Positions 54,440-63,525 of a DNA stretch of 64,000 bases are shown here, one piece after another. Origin of the DNA: Cycloclasticus sp. 46_120_T64. Lineage in GTDB: Bacteria; Pseudomonadota; Gammaproteobacteria; Methylococcales; Cycloclasticaceae. A program made the position numbers and the translations under genes. The DNA lies in contig MAAM01000005.1 of NCBI GenBank assembly GCA_002162695.1, positions 186,001-250,000 on the forward strand, in the 5' to 3' direction. The notes below the pieces were generated by a model. The model was given only the letters and a program-made list of their open reading frames with translations, searched no databases and had not been told where the DNA came from. The first letter of the stretch is position 1; each line of letters starts with the position of its first letter.

Positions 54440-54940
54440 CTATTCTTCGTGCAGATTTGGCGTGACCCCTGGAAACAAAGATGACCACATCTCGGTTAAC
54501 GCGCTCAAATAAACATTGCGTTTAAAGTGCACCACATCAAATGCCGGTTCCCAATAATCGGTCCAGCGCCAACTATCAAACTCGGGCACGCTGCCCGTAT
54601 CGAATGAAATCTTATTGTCATCCTCTAACAGACGTAACATAAACCAAATCTGCTTTTGACCAATACAGCTGCGGAATGCATCCTTGCGCACAAAACGTTT
54701 CGGCAAATCATAATAAACCCACTCATTCGTTCGACCAATTAACTCCACCTGCCCAATACTCAGGCCGACTTCCTCATACAGCTCTCGATACATGGCTTGT
54801 TCGGGCGTCTCACCCTCATCAATCCCACCTTGAGGAAACTGCCAACCGCTTTGGTTTGCACGCCTCGCCCAAAATAATTGATTTTGCTGATTGCATAAAA
54901 TGATACCCACATTGTGTCGATATCCATTCTCGTCGATCAT
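54440..54940 (-). CDS. rppH: RNA pyrophosphohydrolase RppH (Nudix)
   Basis: RppH removes pyrophosphate from mRNA 5' ends and so starts decay. The Nudix box GGIDEGETPEQAMYRELYEEVG spans about residues 38-59 (given here by its ends GGIDEGE and RELYEEVG). The ATG at 54940 (MIDENGYRHNVGIIL) matches the family start and has AAGGGA just upstream. 166 residues, normal. Divergent from the HAD gene, a common pairing in Pseudomonas-like genomes. Confidence 0.95.
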   Translation of the reverse strand: MIDENGYRHNVGIILCNQQNQLFWARRANQSGWQFPQGGIDEGETPEQAMYRELYEEVGLSIGQVELIGRTNEWVYYDLPKRFVRKDAFRSCIGQKQIWFMLRLLEDDNKISFDTGSVPEFDSWRWTDYWEPAFDVVHFKRNVYLSALTEMWSSLFPGVTPNLHEE

Positions 54941-55076
54941 CGTCCCTTCATTCAAATAACGTTTATTGAGCCTCATTATAGCCACGTTTTAAGGCCTAGC
55001 GAGCACCGATAACAAAATGATTGGGAATCTCTGTGTTTTATGTCAGACTTGCTTTTTTATCGCACAACCCAACCCC

Positions 55077-55730
55077 ATGAGCTTAACAATTTTTGATTTA
55101 GACAACACCCTAATTAGTGATGATAGCGATCACCTTTGGGGACAATTTTTAGTAGAACAAAAACTCGTCGATGGCGACGACTACGCACGGGCCAACAGCC
55201 AGTTTTACGATGATTATTGCCAAGGTAAACTCGACATCGACGAATACCTTAAGTTTGCGTTATCTTTTTTAGCCGAACACCCGCTAGAAAAACTACAGCA
55301 ATGGCGTCAACAATTCATCGATGAGAAGATTCGCCCCTTGGTGTTACCCGCCGCCCTACAATTGGTTGAAAAACACCGTCAGCGTGGCGATCAATTAATT
55401 GTTATCACCGCCACCAACCGTTTTGTCACCGAGCCTATTGTCGAGCTGTTTGGCATCCCTCATATGTTAGCCACCGAACCTGAATTACAAAACGGGCTTT
55501 ACACCGGACGCTATATTGAAGAACCATGTTATCAACATGGGAAAGTCACTCGCCTAAACACATGGCTCAATGAAAACCAGCAAAACTTAACCGACAGCTG
55601 TTTTTATAGCGACTCGCATAATGACATTCCACTACTCGAACGGGTCAGTCAACCGGTAGCCGTTGACCCAGACAGCCAACTCAGGCAACATGCAAACGAC
55701 AAGGGCTGGTCAATCATCAGCTTACGCTAA
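55077..55730 (+). CDS. HAD-superfamily subfamily IB phosphatase (SerB-like)
   Basis: The ~217-residue product has HAD motif I FDLDNTL (nucleophile Asp), motif II in ITATNRF, and motifs III/IV in SDSHNDIP. A helical cap follows motif I. Substrates of this subgroup include phosphoserine and histidinol phosphate; sequence alone does not decide. The ATG at 55077 matches relatives; a frame to 55017 adds a non-conserved stretch. tag follows 2 bp later. Confidence 0.88.
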   Translation: MSLTIFDLDNTLISDDSDHLWGQFLVEQKLVDGDDYARANSQFYDDYCQGKLDIDEYLKFALSFLAEHPLEKLQQWRQQFIDEKIRPLVLPAALQLVEKHRQRGDQLIVITATNRFVTEPIVELFGIPHMLATEPELQNGLYTGRYIEEPCYQHGKVTRLNTWLNENQQNLTDSCFYSDSHNDIPLLERVSQPVAVDPDSQLRQHANDKGWSIISLR

Positions 55731-55732
55731 AA

Positions 55733-56299
55733 GTGCAACCGCTCAGTCGCTGCGCCTGGCCAACTAATACACTAGACACCCAATACCATGACGAAGAATG
55801 GGGCGTTCCTCTATATGAGGACCAGCGCTTATTTGAGTTGCTTATTTTAGAAGGAGTCCAAGCCGGACTGAGCTGGTCAACCGTGCTGAAACGCCGAGCG
55901 GCATATCAAGAATTATATGATAATTTTGATCCCGCTGTTGTCGCCACTTATACTGCGCAAAAAATAGACGACTTATTAGCCAACCCTCGGTTGATACGGA
56001 ATACATTAAAAATACGGGCCAGCGTCAAAAATGCACAGGCATTTAACCGCGTACAAAAAGAGTTTGGCAGTTTTTCCAATTACCTTTGGCGTTTTGTCGA
56101 CAAGCAACCTATCATTAACCATTGGGCAAGCTCACAACAGATACCTTCTCAAACAAAGCTCTCTTCTCGCCTCAGCAGCGACCTTAAAACAAAAGGGTTT
56201 AGCTTTGTCGGGCCCACGATTTGTTATGCATTTATGCAGGCAAGCGGACTTGTTAACGACCACCTTATTAGCTGTTTTAGACACTCAGAAGTACAATAA
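55733..56299 (+). CDS. tag: DNA-3-methyladenine glycosylase I
   Basis: Tag excises 3-methyladenine from alkylated DNA. RCAWPTN near the start gives one Zn ligand, YHDEEWGVPLYEDQRLFELL the conserved core (given by its ends YHDEEWG and LFELL), and NDHLISCFRH the C-terminal His/Cys ligands. 188 residues, normal. A GTG start is used just after the HAD stop codon; cysG begins 3 bp after its stop. Confidence 0.94.
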   Translation: MQPLSRCAWPTNTLDTQYHDEEWGVPLYEDQRLFELLILEGVQAGLSWSTVLKRRAAYQELYDNFDPAVVATYTAQKIDDLLANPRLIRNTLKIRASVKNAQAFNRVQKEFGSFSNYLWRFVDKQPIINHWASSQQIPSQTKLSSRLSSDLKTKGFSFVGPTICYAFMQASGLVNDHLISCFRHSEVQ

Positions 56300-56302
56300 A
56301 CC

Positions 56303-57682
56303 ATGGACTATTTACCACTTTTTCATAAATTAACCGAGCAGGACTGCCTCGTCATTGGCGGCGGCTCCGTGGCCACCCGTAAAGTTCGCCTACTACTCGA
56401 AGCCAACGCAAGCGTCAGCGTGATGGCCATAGAGCTCAGCGAGGAACTCGCCGGGCTCGCCGCCGAGAAAAAAATAAAACATATCAAACGCCAATTCAGT
56501 GCCGGCGATAGCCAGGCATTTTGTCTCGTCGTGTCCGCCAGTGATGACGAGATGATCAACCAGCTGGCGTCTACCGATGCTCAACAGCACAACATCCCAG
56601 TCAATGTTGTCGACCAACCCGGGTTATGCAGTTTTATCTTCCCAGCGATTATTGACCGCGCGCCCATCACCATCGGTATTTCCAGCGGCGGGGTTGCTCC
56701 GGTACTCTCACGCCTGCTACGTGCCAAGCTTGAAACCTTATTACCACATCGCTTAGGCAATCTCGCTGCGCTAGCAGCAAAATTTCGCCAAACCGTTAAA
56801 GATCACTTTAGCAACCCTGAACTACGCCGCATGTTCTGGGAGCAAACCTTCAACGGCCCGATTGCCGACTTGAGCTACCAAGGCCAGCACAGCGAAGCCG
56901 AAAGCGCACTCCGTAAGCAACTCAGCAACACCGACGATAGCCCAGCCGAAGGCAAGGTTTACTTAGTCGGCGGTGGACCGGGTGACCCTGAGTTATTAAC
57001 CCTCAAAGCACTGCGTATTCTGCAACAGGCGGATGTGATAGTATACGACCGCCTAGTGTCTGCAGAGGTATTAAACCTCGCACGTCGCGATGCCGACCGT
57101 GTCTACGTCGGCAAACAACGCAGCAATCACAGCCTACCACAAGAGGACATCAACAGCCTTCTCAGCAAGCTGGCTAAACAAGGAAAACGTGTCGTGCGGC
57201 TAAAAGGCGGCGACCCCTTCATGTTTGGCCGTGGTGGCGAAGAAATTGAAACGCTCATTGATCAAAATATTGCCTTTGAGGTCGTCCCCGGTATTACCGC
57301 GGCTTCCGGTTGTGCTAGTTACTCAGGCATACCGCTGACCCACCGTGACCACGCCCAATCGTGCTTATTTGTCACCGGCCACTTAAAAAATGATACCGTC
57401 AACCTAGATTGGGACCACCTCGCCAAGCCCAACCAAACCATCGTCATTTACATGGGGCTACTCGGCTTACGACAAATTTGTGAGAAGCTGGTGCAACGTG
57501 GACTGGCTGGCGACACCCCGATAGCACTCGTGCAAAAAGGCACCACCCCCGATCACCGCGTGATCATCTCCGACTTATTAAACATTGCCGATAAAGTTGA
57601 CCAATTAAAACCCAAACCACCCACCCTGATTATCATTGGCAGCGTGGTGTCACTGCATAAAAAACTAAACTGGGTGCATTAG
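56303..57682 (+). CDS. cysG: Siroheme synthase CysG (trifunctional)
   Basis: CysG makes siroheme from uroporphyrinogen III. The N-terminal dehydrogenase/ferrochelatase module has VIGGGSVATRK and VDQPGLCSFIFPA, ISSGGVAPVLSRLLR; the C-terminal SAM methyltransferase (from about residue 215) has VGGGPGDPELLTLKAL and LKGGDPFMFGRGGEE. 459 residues, the full fused length. Siroheme serves sulfite or nitrite reductases, not seen in the window. Confidence 0.96.
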   Translation: MDYLPLFHKLTEQDCLVIGGGSVATRKVRLLLEANASVSVMAIELSEELAGLAAEKKIKHIKRQFSAGDSQAFCLVVSASDDEMINQLASTDAQQHNIPVNVVDQPGLCSFIFPAIIDRAPITIGISSGGVAPVLSRLLRAKLETLLPHRLGNLAALAAKFRQTVKDHFSNPELRRMFWEQTFNGPIADLSYQGQHSEAESALRKQLSNTDDSPAEGKVYLVGGGPGDPELLTLKALRILQQADVIVYDRLVSAEVLNLARRDADRVYVGKQRSNHSLPQEDINSLLSKLAKQGKRVVRLKGGDPFMFGRGGEEIETLIDQNIAFEVVPGITAASGCASYSGIPLTHRDHAQSCLFVTGHLKNDTVNLDWDHLAKPNQTIVIYMGLLGLRQICEKLVQRGLAGDTPIALVQKGTTPDHRVIISDLLNIADKVDQLKPKPPTLIIIGSVVSLHKKLNWVH

Positions 57683-57686
57683 CGCG

Positions 57687-58598
57687 ATGCCATTCATCCA
57701 GCTGCCCGCGTGCAATACCCACTACGAGCAACAAGGCCACGGCGACACGCCGATCGTTTTTTTGCATGGGAATTTTGGCAGCTGGCATTATTGGCAAGAT
57801 TTTTTACAACACCTACCCCAGGGTTACCGCGCTTACGCCCCAGATTTTCGCGGCTGCGGGGATAGCGAAGCACCTGCCGCCGGTTATGATATTGAAACCC
57901 TCAGCGAAGATATTCTTCAATTTGTTAACCACTTGCAACTCGATACCTTTCACCTCGTCGGACACTCCTTGGGTGGAGCCGTCGCCCAACAGCTCGCAGG
58001 CCATATACCTGAACGTATTATCAGCCTAACACTGGTCGCACCAGCCCCTGCCGGCGGCTTAATGAGAGTACAGCAACTTCCAGCAGCTGATTCTTGGTTC
58101 TCGGCAGAAAATATTTTTCAGTTCTTAGGCCAGATCAACATCAAAAGACAAATCATTAGTGCCTCGATAAAAAAATCGATGCCGGGCCTAGTCAAACGCC
58201 ACAACTACTTAAACCAAGCGGTCGACGACGCGCTAAAAATGGACCCTAAGGCATTCAGCGGTTTCTTAGCCACACTTAAGTCATGGACTGGGGCCGAGTT
58301 ATTAAAACACTTCAACTTTCCCGTACTGATCATCTACGGTGACTTAGACAGCGTGATCCCACTGCAAGCATTGAAAGACATGCAGCAAAAAATCAGTCAC
58401 TGCCGCTTACATATCATGCGCAATATTGGTCACTCACCTCAACTAGAACAGCCTAGGGAGTTTAACAAGCTACTGTCTGCATTTATCTGCGGCAACGAAA
58501 TGGAGCTGAATACGGAGCAAATCATCCATGCAAAACGGCTCGGACTACTCACCAAGCTGCAGCTCATATTTAAGCGACTTCTACACAATAACAACTAA
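57687..58598 (+). CDS. Alpha/beta-hydrolase, substrate unknown
   Basis: Classical fold: oxyanion segment LHGNFGSWHYW, nucleophile elbow GHSLGG (Ser near residue 95), acid in YGDLDSVIP and His in NIGHSPQLEQP. 303 residues with a basic C-terminal tail. It could be an esterase, haloperoxidase or lactonase-like enzyme. 4 bp after cysG and before the WD40 gene, so probably in the same transcription unit. Confidence 0.85.
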   Translation: MPFIQLPACNTHYEQQGHGDTPIVFLHGNFGSWHYWQDFLQHLPQGYRAYAPDFRGCGDSEAPAAGYDIETLSEDILQFVNHLQLDTFHLVGHSLGGAVAQQLAGHIPERIISLTLVAPAPAGGLMRVQQLPAADSWFSAENIFQFLGQINIKRQIISASIKKSMPGLVKRHNYLNQAVDDALKMDPKAFSGFLATLKSWTGAELLKHFNFPVLIIYGDLDSVIPLQALKDMQQKISHCRLHIMRNIGHSPQLEQPREFNKLLSAFICGNEMELNTEQIIHAKRLGLLTKLQLIFKRLLHNNN

Positions 58599-58607
58599 AC
58601 TTACCCC

Positions 58608-59582
58608 ATGAAATGGTTATTAAAACTCTGTTACACCATCCTGATTTGCCTGCAACTAGCGGCCTGCGGAGACTCCGAAAAAGCCAGTAAAACCTGGGTA
58701 CACGATGAAAAGGGTTTATTTACTGCCAGCTTTTCGAGTGATGCCAAATATGCTCTAGTCGCCGCGACCGGTGGCCCAGCCCGCCTAATTGACGTCGCCA
58801 GCAATAAAACCAAGCAGCAATGGCAACACACCGACAGTAACGACGGCATCATTGCCTCTGCGCTATCGGCAAACAATCAATTTGCCCTAACTGCCGAAAG
58901 AGCTTCGTTAGCACTATGGGAAATAGACAGCGGCAAAATCATTGGTTATTGGGATTTCCCTAGAATCAGCGACCTGGCGATATCCGCCGACGGCTCACAC
59001 GCTATCATCGGCATGGAAAACAACCAAGCTTACTACTTCGACCTTTATTATGGAAAGATCGTCCATACCTTTGAGCACGACGGCAGCATCAATAGCGTCG
59101 CGTTATCGGCCAACGGTCAGTACGCGATGACCGGCGGTAACGAGCACCAAGCAAAACTATGGGATTTAACCAGCGGCGAGCTAAAACAACAATGGTCGCA
59201 TACCTTTAAAATTTATCAGGTAGCCCTATCGGCGAATGGCGCATACGCCATGAGCAACGCATCCTTAGGTAAGTCACGCATTTGGAATACCAAAACAGGC
59301 AAGATGATCAGTCAATTACCAATGCGTTATATGACGGTGTCTGCCGCCAGCTTTTCACCCGACTCGAAAACCTTATTAACGGGGCGACCTAATCAACGGA
59401 TTGATTTATGGTCAGTAAAAACAGGCAAACTACTACAGACCTGGTTACCAAAAAAACGCAGTATCTGGAGACCCGATACCGCCGCGATTATCGCCTTAGA
59501 ATTTGCTGCTGATGGCCGTTCCTTTTTCAGCGAGACCTCAGGCGGCATCGCTCAGCAATGGCGCTTATCAACAAAAAAATAA
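58608..59582 (+). CDS. WD40-repeat lipoprotein
   Basis: The 324 residues have a lipoprotein signal with lipobox LAAC (about residue 20), then about six or seven beta-propeller repeats with recurring ALSANGQYAMTGG-type and AKLWDLTSG-type blades. It should be a periplasm-facing propeller anchored to a membrane. No catalytic motif; a scaffold or interaction role is likely but unproven. Confidence 0.85.
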   Translation: MKWLLKLCYTILICLQLAACGDSEKASKTWVHDEKGLFTASFSSDAKYALVAATGGPARLIDVASNKTKQQWQHTDSNDGIIASALSANNQFALTAERASLALWEIDSGKIIGYWDFPRISDLAISADGSHAIIGMENNQAYYFDLYYGKIVHTFEHDGSINSVALSANGQYAMTGGNEHQAKLWDLTSGELKQQWSHTFKIYQVALSANGAYAMSNASLGKSRIWNTKTGKMISQLPMRYMTVSAASFSPDSKTLLTGRPNQRIDLWSVKTGKLLQTWLPKKRSIWRPDTAAIIALEFAADGRSFFSETSGGIAQQWRLSTKK

Positions 59583-59665
59583 CTAACGATATAAGCGGCT
59601 GTCAGTCGGTTCAGCACGCCGCCGAAAATCTAGTCGAACAAGTACCATAAACATAAATTCAGCAC

Positions 59666-59693
59666 AAAAAAACGGGGCCAATGGCCCCGTTTT
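59666..59693. terminator. Bidirectional terminator between the WD40 and OmpA-like genes
   Basis: Stem AACGGGGCC/GGCCCCGTT (59671-59679, 59683-59691) with an A-run left and T-run right, between convergent genes. Confidence 0.88.
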
Positions 59694-59711
59694 CCTTTAT
59701 TTAGCGTGGAG

Positions 59712-60467
59712 CTATTGCTGTACGCTTAACTCAACACGACGATTCTTAGCTCGTCCTGCAGAACTCGCATTATCAGCAATCGCCTTGCTTTCGCCATAAC
59801 CCATCGTTGATAGTTTATTAGCATCACAACCATGAAGTACCATAAAGGCTTTCACCGCTTGCGCACGATTCTCAGATAAGGCTTGGTTAGATGCATCTGA
59901 ACCCTGTGAGTCAGTATGCCCAGTAATGACTAGGTTTACATCTGAATGGTATTTATGGTGAGACATCGCCAATGGCAGGAGAATTTCTTTTGCCGACGCA
60001 GTTAGCTTGGCAGACCCTGTATGGAAGTTGACCCCATCTAAAACTAAGGCGTCTACGCAGCCTAAGCTATTAACCTTTGCACCCGGCGCTGAATTCAGGC
60101 ACTGATCTTTATAATCAGCAACGCCATCAGCATCACCATCGATTGTACAACCCTTACTATCAACAACTGCTCCGGCCGGTGTTGCTGGGCACTCGTCACG
60201 ACTATCGACAATACCATCAGCATCAGTGTCTGGCTCAGCTGCAGCGACTCGCGGTGCTTCACTTCCACAAATTGCACCACCCACCGTTACCCCAACAACT
60301 GTTCCTACGGCAACTTCAGTTGCACCTTCAACAAAGGCACCCGCTGCGCCGCCTAATAAACCGCCAGCAATCGCACAGTTCTGCCAACTCTCGGTTTCAA
60401 CCGATGTACAACCCACTGACAACATCGCAACAGCAAACATTGCCGTGATTTTTTTGTAAACTCTCAT
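59712..60467 (-). CDS. OmpA-family lipoprotein with thrombospondin-3-like calcium repeats
   Basis: About 251 residues. The lipobox is LSVGC. A glycine-rich, membrane-like segment (GGLLGGAAGAFVEG..., about residues 35-70) is followed by two acidic Ca-binding repeats (DTDADGIVDSRDECP, DGDADGVADYKDQC) and a C-terminal OmpA domain with GHTDSQGSDASNQALSENRA and AKNRRVELSV, which binds peptidoglycan. The ATG at 60467 has GGAG 6-7 nt upstream. It likely links outer membrane and cell wall. Confidence 0.9.
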   Translation of the reverse strand: MRVYKKITAMFAVAMLSVGCTSVETESWQNCAIAGGLLGGAAGAFVEGATEVAVGTVVGVTVGGAICGSEAPRVAAAEPDTDADGIVDSRDECPATPAGAVVDSKGCTIDGDADGVADYKDQCLNSAPGAKVNSLGCVDALVLDGVNFHTGSAKLTASAKEILLPLAMSHHKYHSDVNLVITGHTDSQGSDASNQALSENRAQAVKAFMVLHGCDANKLSTMGYGESKAIADNASSAGRAKNRRVELSVQQ

Positions 60468-60608
60468 TTTCATCTCCATTTTTTATTAAATACGCATACC
60501 CTTAACCGCTAATTCTAGCGTATTCATTTAAAACGTCAACGAAAGCCCTTCCTCAAGCAATATTATTTAGCGTAGCGGCAAGCGAACCCGTCATTCTCAA
60601 CTGCCCCG

Positions 60609-60794
60609 TTAATCCAAGGTATTCTTTTTGAGACCACAGCGCGTGCATTGATAAACGCTAACTAAACGTCCCTGCTTCACATCAAACACTTTGTTTTTAT
60701 CAATCCGCCAACGGTGATGACCGTTTCGACAGAGCGTATTCCCGCGATGTTTCTCGGCTAAACTTTTCCTTTTAAAAGGCAGTATATCTGCCAT
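60609..60794 (-). CDS. Small zinc-ribbon-like protein, function unknown
   Basis: The 61-residue product from the ATG at 60794 (GAGAGGG 5-6 nt upstream) reads MADILPFKRKSLAEKHRGNT at its start, then CRNGHHRW and VYQCTRCGLKKNT. The cysteine pairs could bind one metal. Similar small proteins occur in Pseudomonas and marine gammaproteobacteria; no function is known. The longer frame to 60845 has no support. Confidence 0.75.
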   Translation of the reverse strand: MADILPFKRKSLAEKHRGNTLCRNGHHRWRIDKNKVFDVKQGRLVSVYQCTRCGLKKNTLD

Positions 60795-60892
60795 AAATCC
60801 CTCTCTATCTCCGGTCCATACAAATATATTTCCGCTAACGGGCACTCAATTAAATTTTAGCACTATCGTCAATACTGCTCGGCTTGAGACAT

Positions 60893-60921
60893 AAAAAAAC
60901 CCACTCAATGAGTGGGTTTTT
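60893..60921 (-). terminator. Intrinsic terminator after the acyl-CoA dehydrogenase gene
   Basis: Stem CCCACT/AGTGGG extended to CA/TG around the centre, with A- and T-runs on both sides; on the minus strand it lies 26 bp past the stop. Confidence 0.87.
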
Positions 60922-60947
60922 AAGTTAAAACGAGTTTTATGAAGCGA

Positions 60948-62717
60948 CTAAACGATCAACTCTTCCGCAGGCTCCATCACACAATCACCACCGGCCAAAA
61001 TAACCGGCACCAGACCGTGTACTTTCGGCAATAACTTAGTGGCAAAGAAACGAGCCGTGGCTAGTTTTCCTTGATAGAACACACCGTCTTTCGCCGCAGA
61101 CACTTTTGCCGCACGCAACCAGTAATAACCTAATGAGACCAAACCAAAGGCTTGCAAGTAATCAACCGCACTCGCAGCCGAGTCATTTGGGTTTGCCGCT
61201 TTCGACTCGACCAACCAATTGGTCACCTCTTCTAAATCTGCTAAGGCGACGCTTAGTGGCTCAGCAATGAAAGCCACCTCGTCGCTAGCTGATGCTAGTT
61301 CGGCTTTCACTTCAGCAAAAAAGTCACGCGGTAACTGACCATTCGCCATCGATAATTTACGGCCGATTAAATCCATCGCTTGAATGCCGTTGGTTCCTTC
61401 ATATAGACAGAATATTTTGCTATCGCGCATATTCTGTTCCATACCATTTTCGGTAATGAAACCATGCCCACCATAAACCTGAATACCCATACTGGTGACT
61501 TCTACACCGGCGTCGGTAGTAAAAGCCTTACAAACCGGTGTCATTAAATCGACTCGTGCTTTAGAGCTAGCTCGCACGGCCTCATCAGGGTGGTGCTCTG
61601 ATAAATCCACGTGTTTAGCCGTATCATAGGCCATCATCCGGCAACCTTCAGTTAACGCCTTCATGTTCAATAACATACGACGTACGTCAGGATGAACAAT
61701 AATCGTATCGCTATCGAATGATGATTCCGCTTTACGCGTTAATGGACGACCTTGTTTACGTTCTTTAGCATAGGTAATTGCATTTTGAGTCGCTCGTTCA
61801 GCAACACCTAAACCTTGTAAACCGACCATCAAACGAGCAGAGTTCATCATCACAAACATATTTTGGATGCCTTTATTGAGCTCACCCACTAAGTGCGCTT
61901 TGGCACCATTGAAGTTCAGCACACAGGTGCACGAACCGTGGATACCCATTTTTTCTTCGATGCTCGCACACTCAACGGCATTACGCTCGCCTAATGAACC
62001 GTCTTCATTAATGAGGAATTTCGGTGCAATAAACATGCTGATACCACGAATGCCCTCAGGTGCACCAGGAGTTCGCGCCAATACCAAATGCAGGATATTG
62101 TCGGTCATATCGTGTTCGCCGGCGGTGATGAAGATTTTATTACCTTCAATCAGGTAACTGCCGTCGTCTTGAGGTTCTGCCTTGGTTCTCACCTGACCCA
62201 AGTCACTACCCGCACCGGGCTCGGTCAAACACATCGTGCCACTCCAGTCACCTTGGCTTAGGTGACTCATATACTTCTCTTTCTGCTCCTGAGAACCATG
62301 TGCTCTCAACGCTTCATAAGCCCCATTACTCAAGCCAGGGTATAAAGAGAAAGCCGCATTAGCGCCCGACAACATATCCGTTACCGCCGTCGCCAACGCA
62401 TAAGGTAGGCCTTGGCCATCAAACTCAACGTCTTTATCAAGGCCAATCCAGCCACTTTCCGCATAGGCTTTATAGGCTTCTTTAAAACCAGTAGGTACGG
62501 TTACTTCGCCGTTATTTAATTGCGCGCCTTCCGCGTCACCAGACTCATTCAATACCCCAATCGTATTGTCAATTTGCTTGGCCGCTTCATCTAGCACTCC
62601 AGCAACGATATCTGCTGTTGCATCGGCAAACTTTTCAATCTCTGTTAAAGAGCCAACATTAATAATCTCGTTCAGGACGAAGTCCATATCGCGAGTCGGT
62701 GCTTTATATGAAGCCAT
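60948..62717 (-). CDS. Acyl-CoA dehydrogenase, large (~590 aa) DmdC/FadE-like type
   Basis: FAD-dependent enzyme: CLTEPGAGSDLGQVRT (FAD/substrate loop) near residue 160, RQAR-like region, QVYGGHGFITENGMEQNMRD near 425, and the catalytic Glu in YEGTNGIQAMDLIGRK near 450. 589 residues with an extended C-terminal domain as in 3-methylmercaptopropionyl-CoA dehydrogenase (DmdC) and related marine acyl-CoA dehydrogenases. Whether its substrate is methylmercaptopropionyl-CoA or a fatty acyl-CoA cannot be told. It has a TetR neighbour and an operator in its promoter. Confidence 0.88.
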   Translation of the reverse strand: MASYKAPTRDMDFVLNEIINVGSLTEIEKFADATADIVAGVLDEAAKQIDNTIGVLNESGDAEGAQLNNGEVTVPTGFKEAYKAYAESGWIGLDKDVEFDGQGLPYALATAVTDMLSGANAAFSLYPGLSNGAYEALRAHGSQEQKEKYMSHLSQGDWSGTMCLTEPGAGSDLGQVRTKAEPQDDGSYLIEGNKIFITAGEHDMTDNILHLVLARTPGAPEGIRGISMFIAPKFLINEDGSLGERNAVECASIEEKMGIHGSCTCVLNFNGAKAHLVGELNKGIQNMFVMMNSARLMVGLQGLGVAERATQNAITYAKERKQGRPLTRKAESSFDSDTIIVHPDVRRMLLNMKALTEGCRMMAYDTAKHVDLSEHHPDEAVRASSKARVDLMTPVCKAFTTDAGVEVTSMGIQVYGGHGFITENGMEQNMRDSKIFCLYEGTNGIQAMDLIGRKLSMANGQLPRDFFAEVKAELASASDEVAFIAEPLSVALADLEEVTNWLVESKAANPNDSAASAVDYLQAFGLVSLGYYWLRAAKVSAAKDGVFYQGKLATARFFATKLLPKVHGLVPVILAGGDCVMEPAEELIV

Positions 62718-62800
62718 AGTATTTCCTCGTAATTTATTTAGCGTTTAAAAAAACAAGTGGGAACTTCCGCTCTGTTTTCATCAAACTGTAACAAAAAAAT

Positions 62801-62829
62801 ATATTAAACGATCGTTCAATTTATCGCAA
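62801..62829 (-). promoter_or_regulatory. Promoter of the acyl-CoA dehydrogenase gene with overlapping TetR-type operator
   Basis: Minus-strand TTGCGA (62829-62824), 17-nt spacer and TAATAT (62806-62801). The spacer holds the 18-bp near-palindrome ATTAAACGATCGTTCAAT (62803-62820), so a repressor there would block RNA polymerase. The TetR gene ends 24 bp away. Confidence 0.75.
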
Positions 62830-62844
62830 TAAAAAAAACATCCC

Positions 62845-63459
62845 CTATTTTTTCAACTGCAAACCGATACCTTTTGCAAACACATCCCATAACGCGACCA
62901 TCGTTTCCTCGATCTCATCGGCTGGCTGCCGCCGCATTTGCAAGATGCAACCTTCCATCAACGCCCATAAAGAACGCGCAATAGGTAAGGCATCACCGTC
63001 GAAACTGAAACGTCCAATTTCACGTCCTTTTTCCAACACACTCGATAAAAACTTCTCTGACTCGCTGAAGGTACGCTCTCTAAAGTAGTTAACCACCTCT
63101 TTGTCGCTCCGCCCCATGCCGAATAAATAACCCGCCGCAAAATCTACCATTAACGGGTCCGTTAGCACGTCGCGGGTTCCGCTAAAAAATAATGACAACT
63201 GCAGCGCAGGTTTTACTTCTTGCAGCATCGGAATAAATATTTTTTTGCGCAGTAAATGACGAAACTCTTTCAGGCATTCAAAATACAGTTCTTCTTTATT
63301 TTTAAAGTGCCAATACAAAGCGCCCTTACTTAACTTTGATCTCTGCGCAATTTCTTGAATGGATACACCATCAAAACCCTTATGCCCAAATAAGGCATAC
63401 GCCGTATCAATAATATGCCGACGTGTTTGTTCTGCTGTTTTACCGGTTTGCCTAGCCAT
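62845..63459 (-). CDS. TetR/AcrR-family transcriptional regulator
   Basis: The 204 residues have an N-terminal TetR helix-turn-helix (about 10-56; GVSIQEIAQRSKLSKGALYWHFKNKEELY) and a helical ligand-binding C-terminal domain of AcrR/FadR-like type. It is upstream of, and on the same strand as, the acyl-CoA dehydrogenase gene, with an operator palindrome between them, so it probably represses that gene in response to an acyl-CoA or related metabolite. This is an inference. Confidence 0.92.
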   Translation of the reverse strand: MARQTGKTAEQTRRHIIDTAYALFGHKGFDGVSIQEIAQRSKLSKGALYWHFKNKEELYFECLKEFRHLLRKKIFIPMLQEVKPALQLSLFFSGTRDVLTDPLMVDFAAGYLFGMGRSDKEVVNYFRERTFSESEKFLSSVLEKGREIGRFSFDGDALPIARSLWALMEGCILQMRRQPADEIEETMVALWDVFAKGIGLQLKK

Positions 63460-63474
63460 AATCCCTACCCTAGC

Positions 63475-63504
63475 AAAAAAGAAGGCCGGATAACCGGCCT
63501 TCTT
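63475..63504 (-). terminator. Intrinsic terminator after the PQQ dehydrogenase gene
   Basis: A perfect 11-bp stem AAGAAGGCCGG/CCGGCCTTCTT (63479-63489, 63494-63504), loop ATAA, followed on the minus strand by T residues, 21 bp past the stop. Confidence 0.88.
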
Positions 63505-63525
63505 GACACACTATTTTGCAATAGC

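Noticed and set aside
60077-60448. His/Gln-rich frame opposite the OmpA-like gene
   Set aside because: Repetitive composition arises from reading the Ca-repeat coding DNA in reverse; no start signal.
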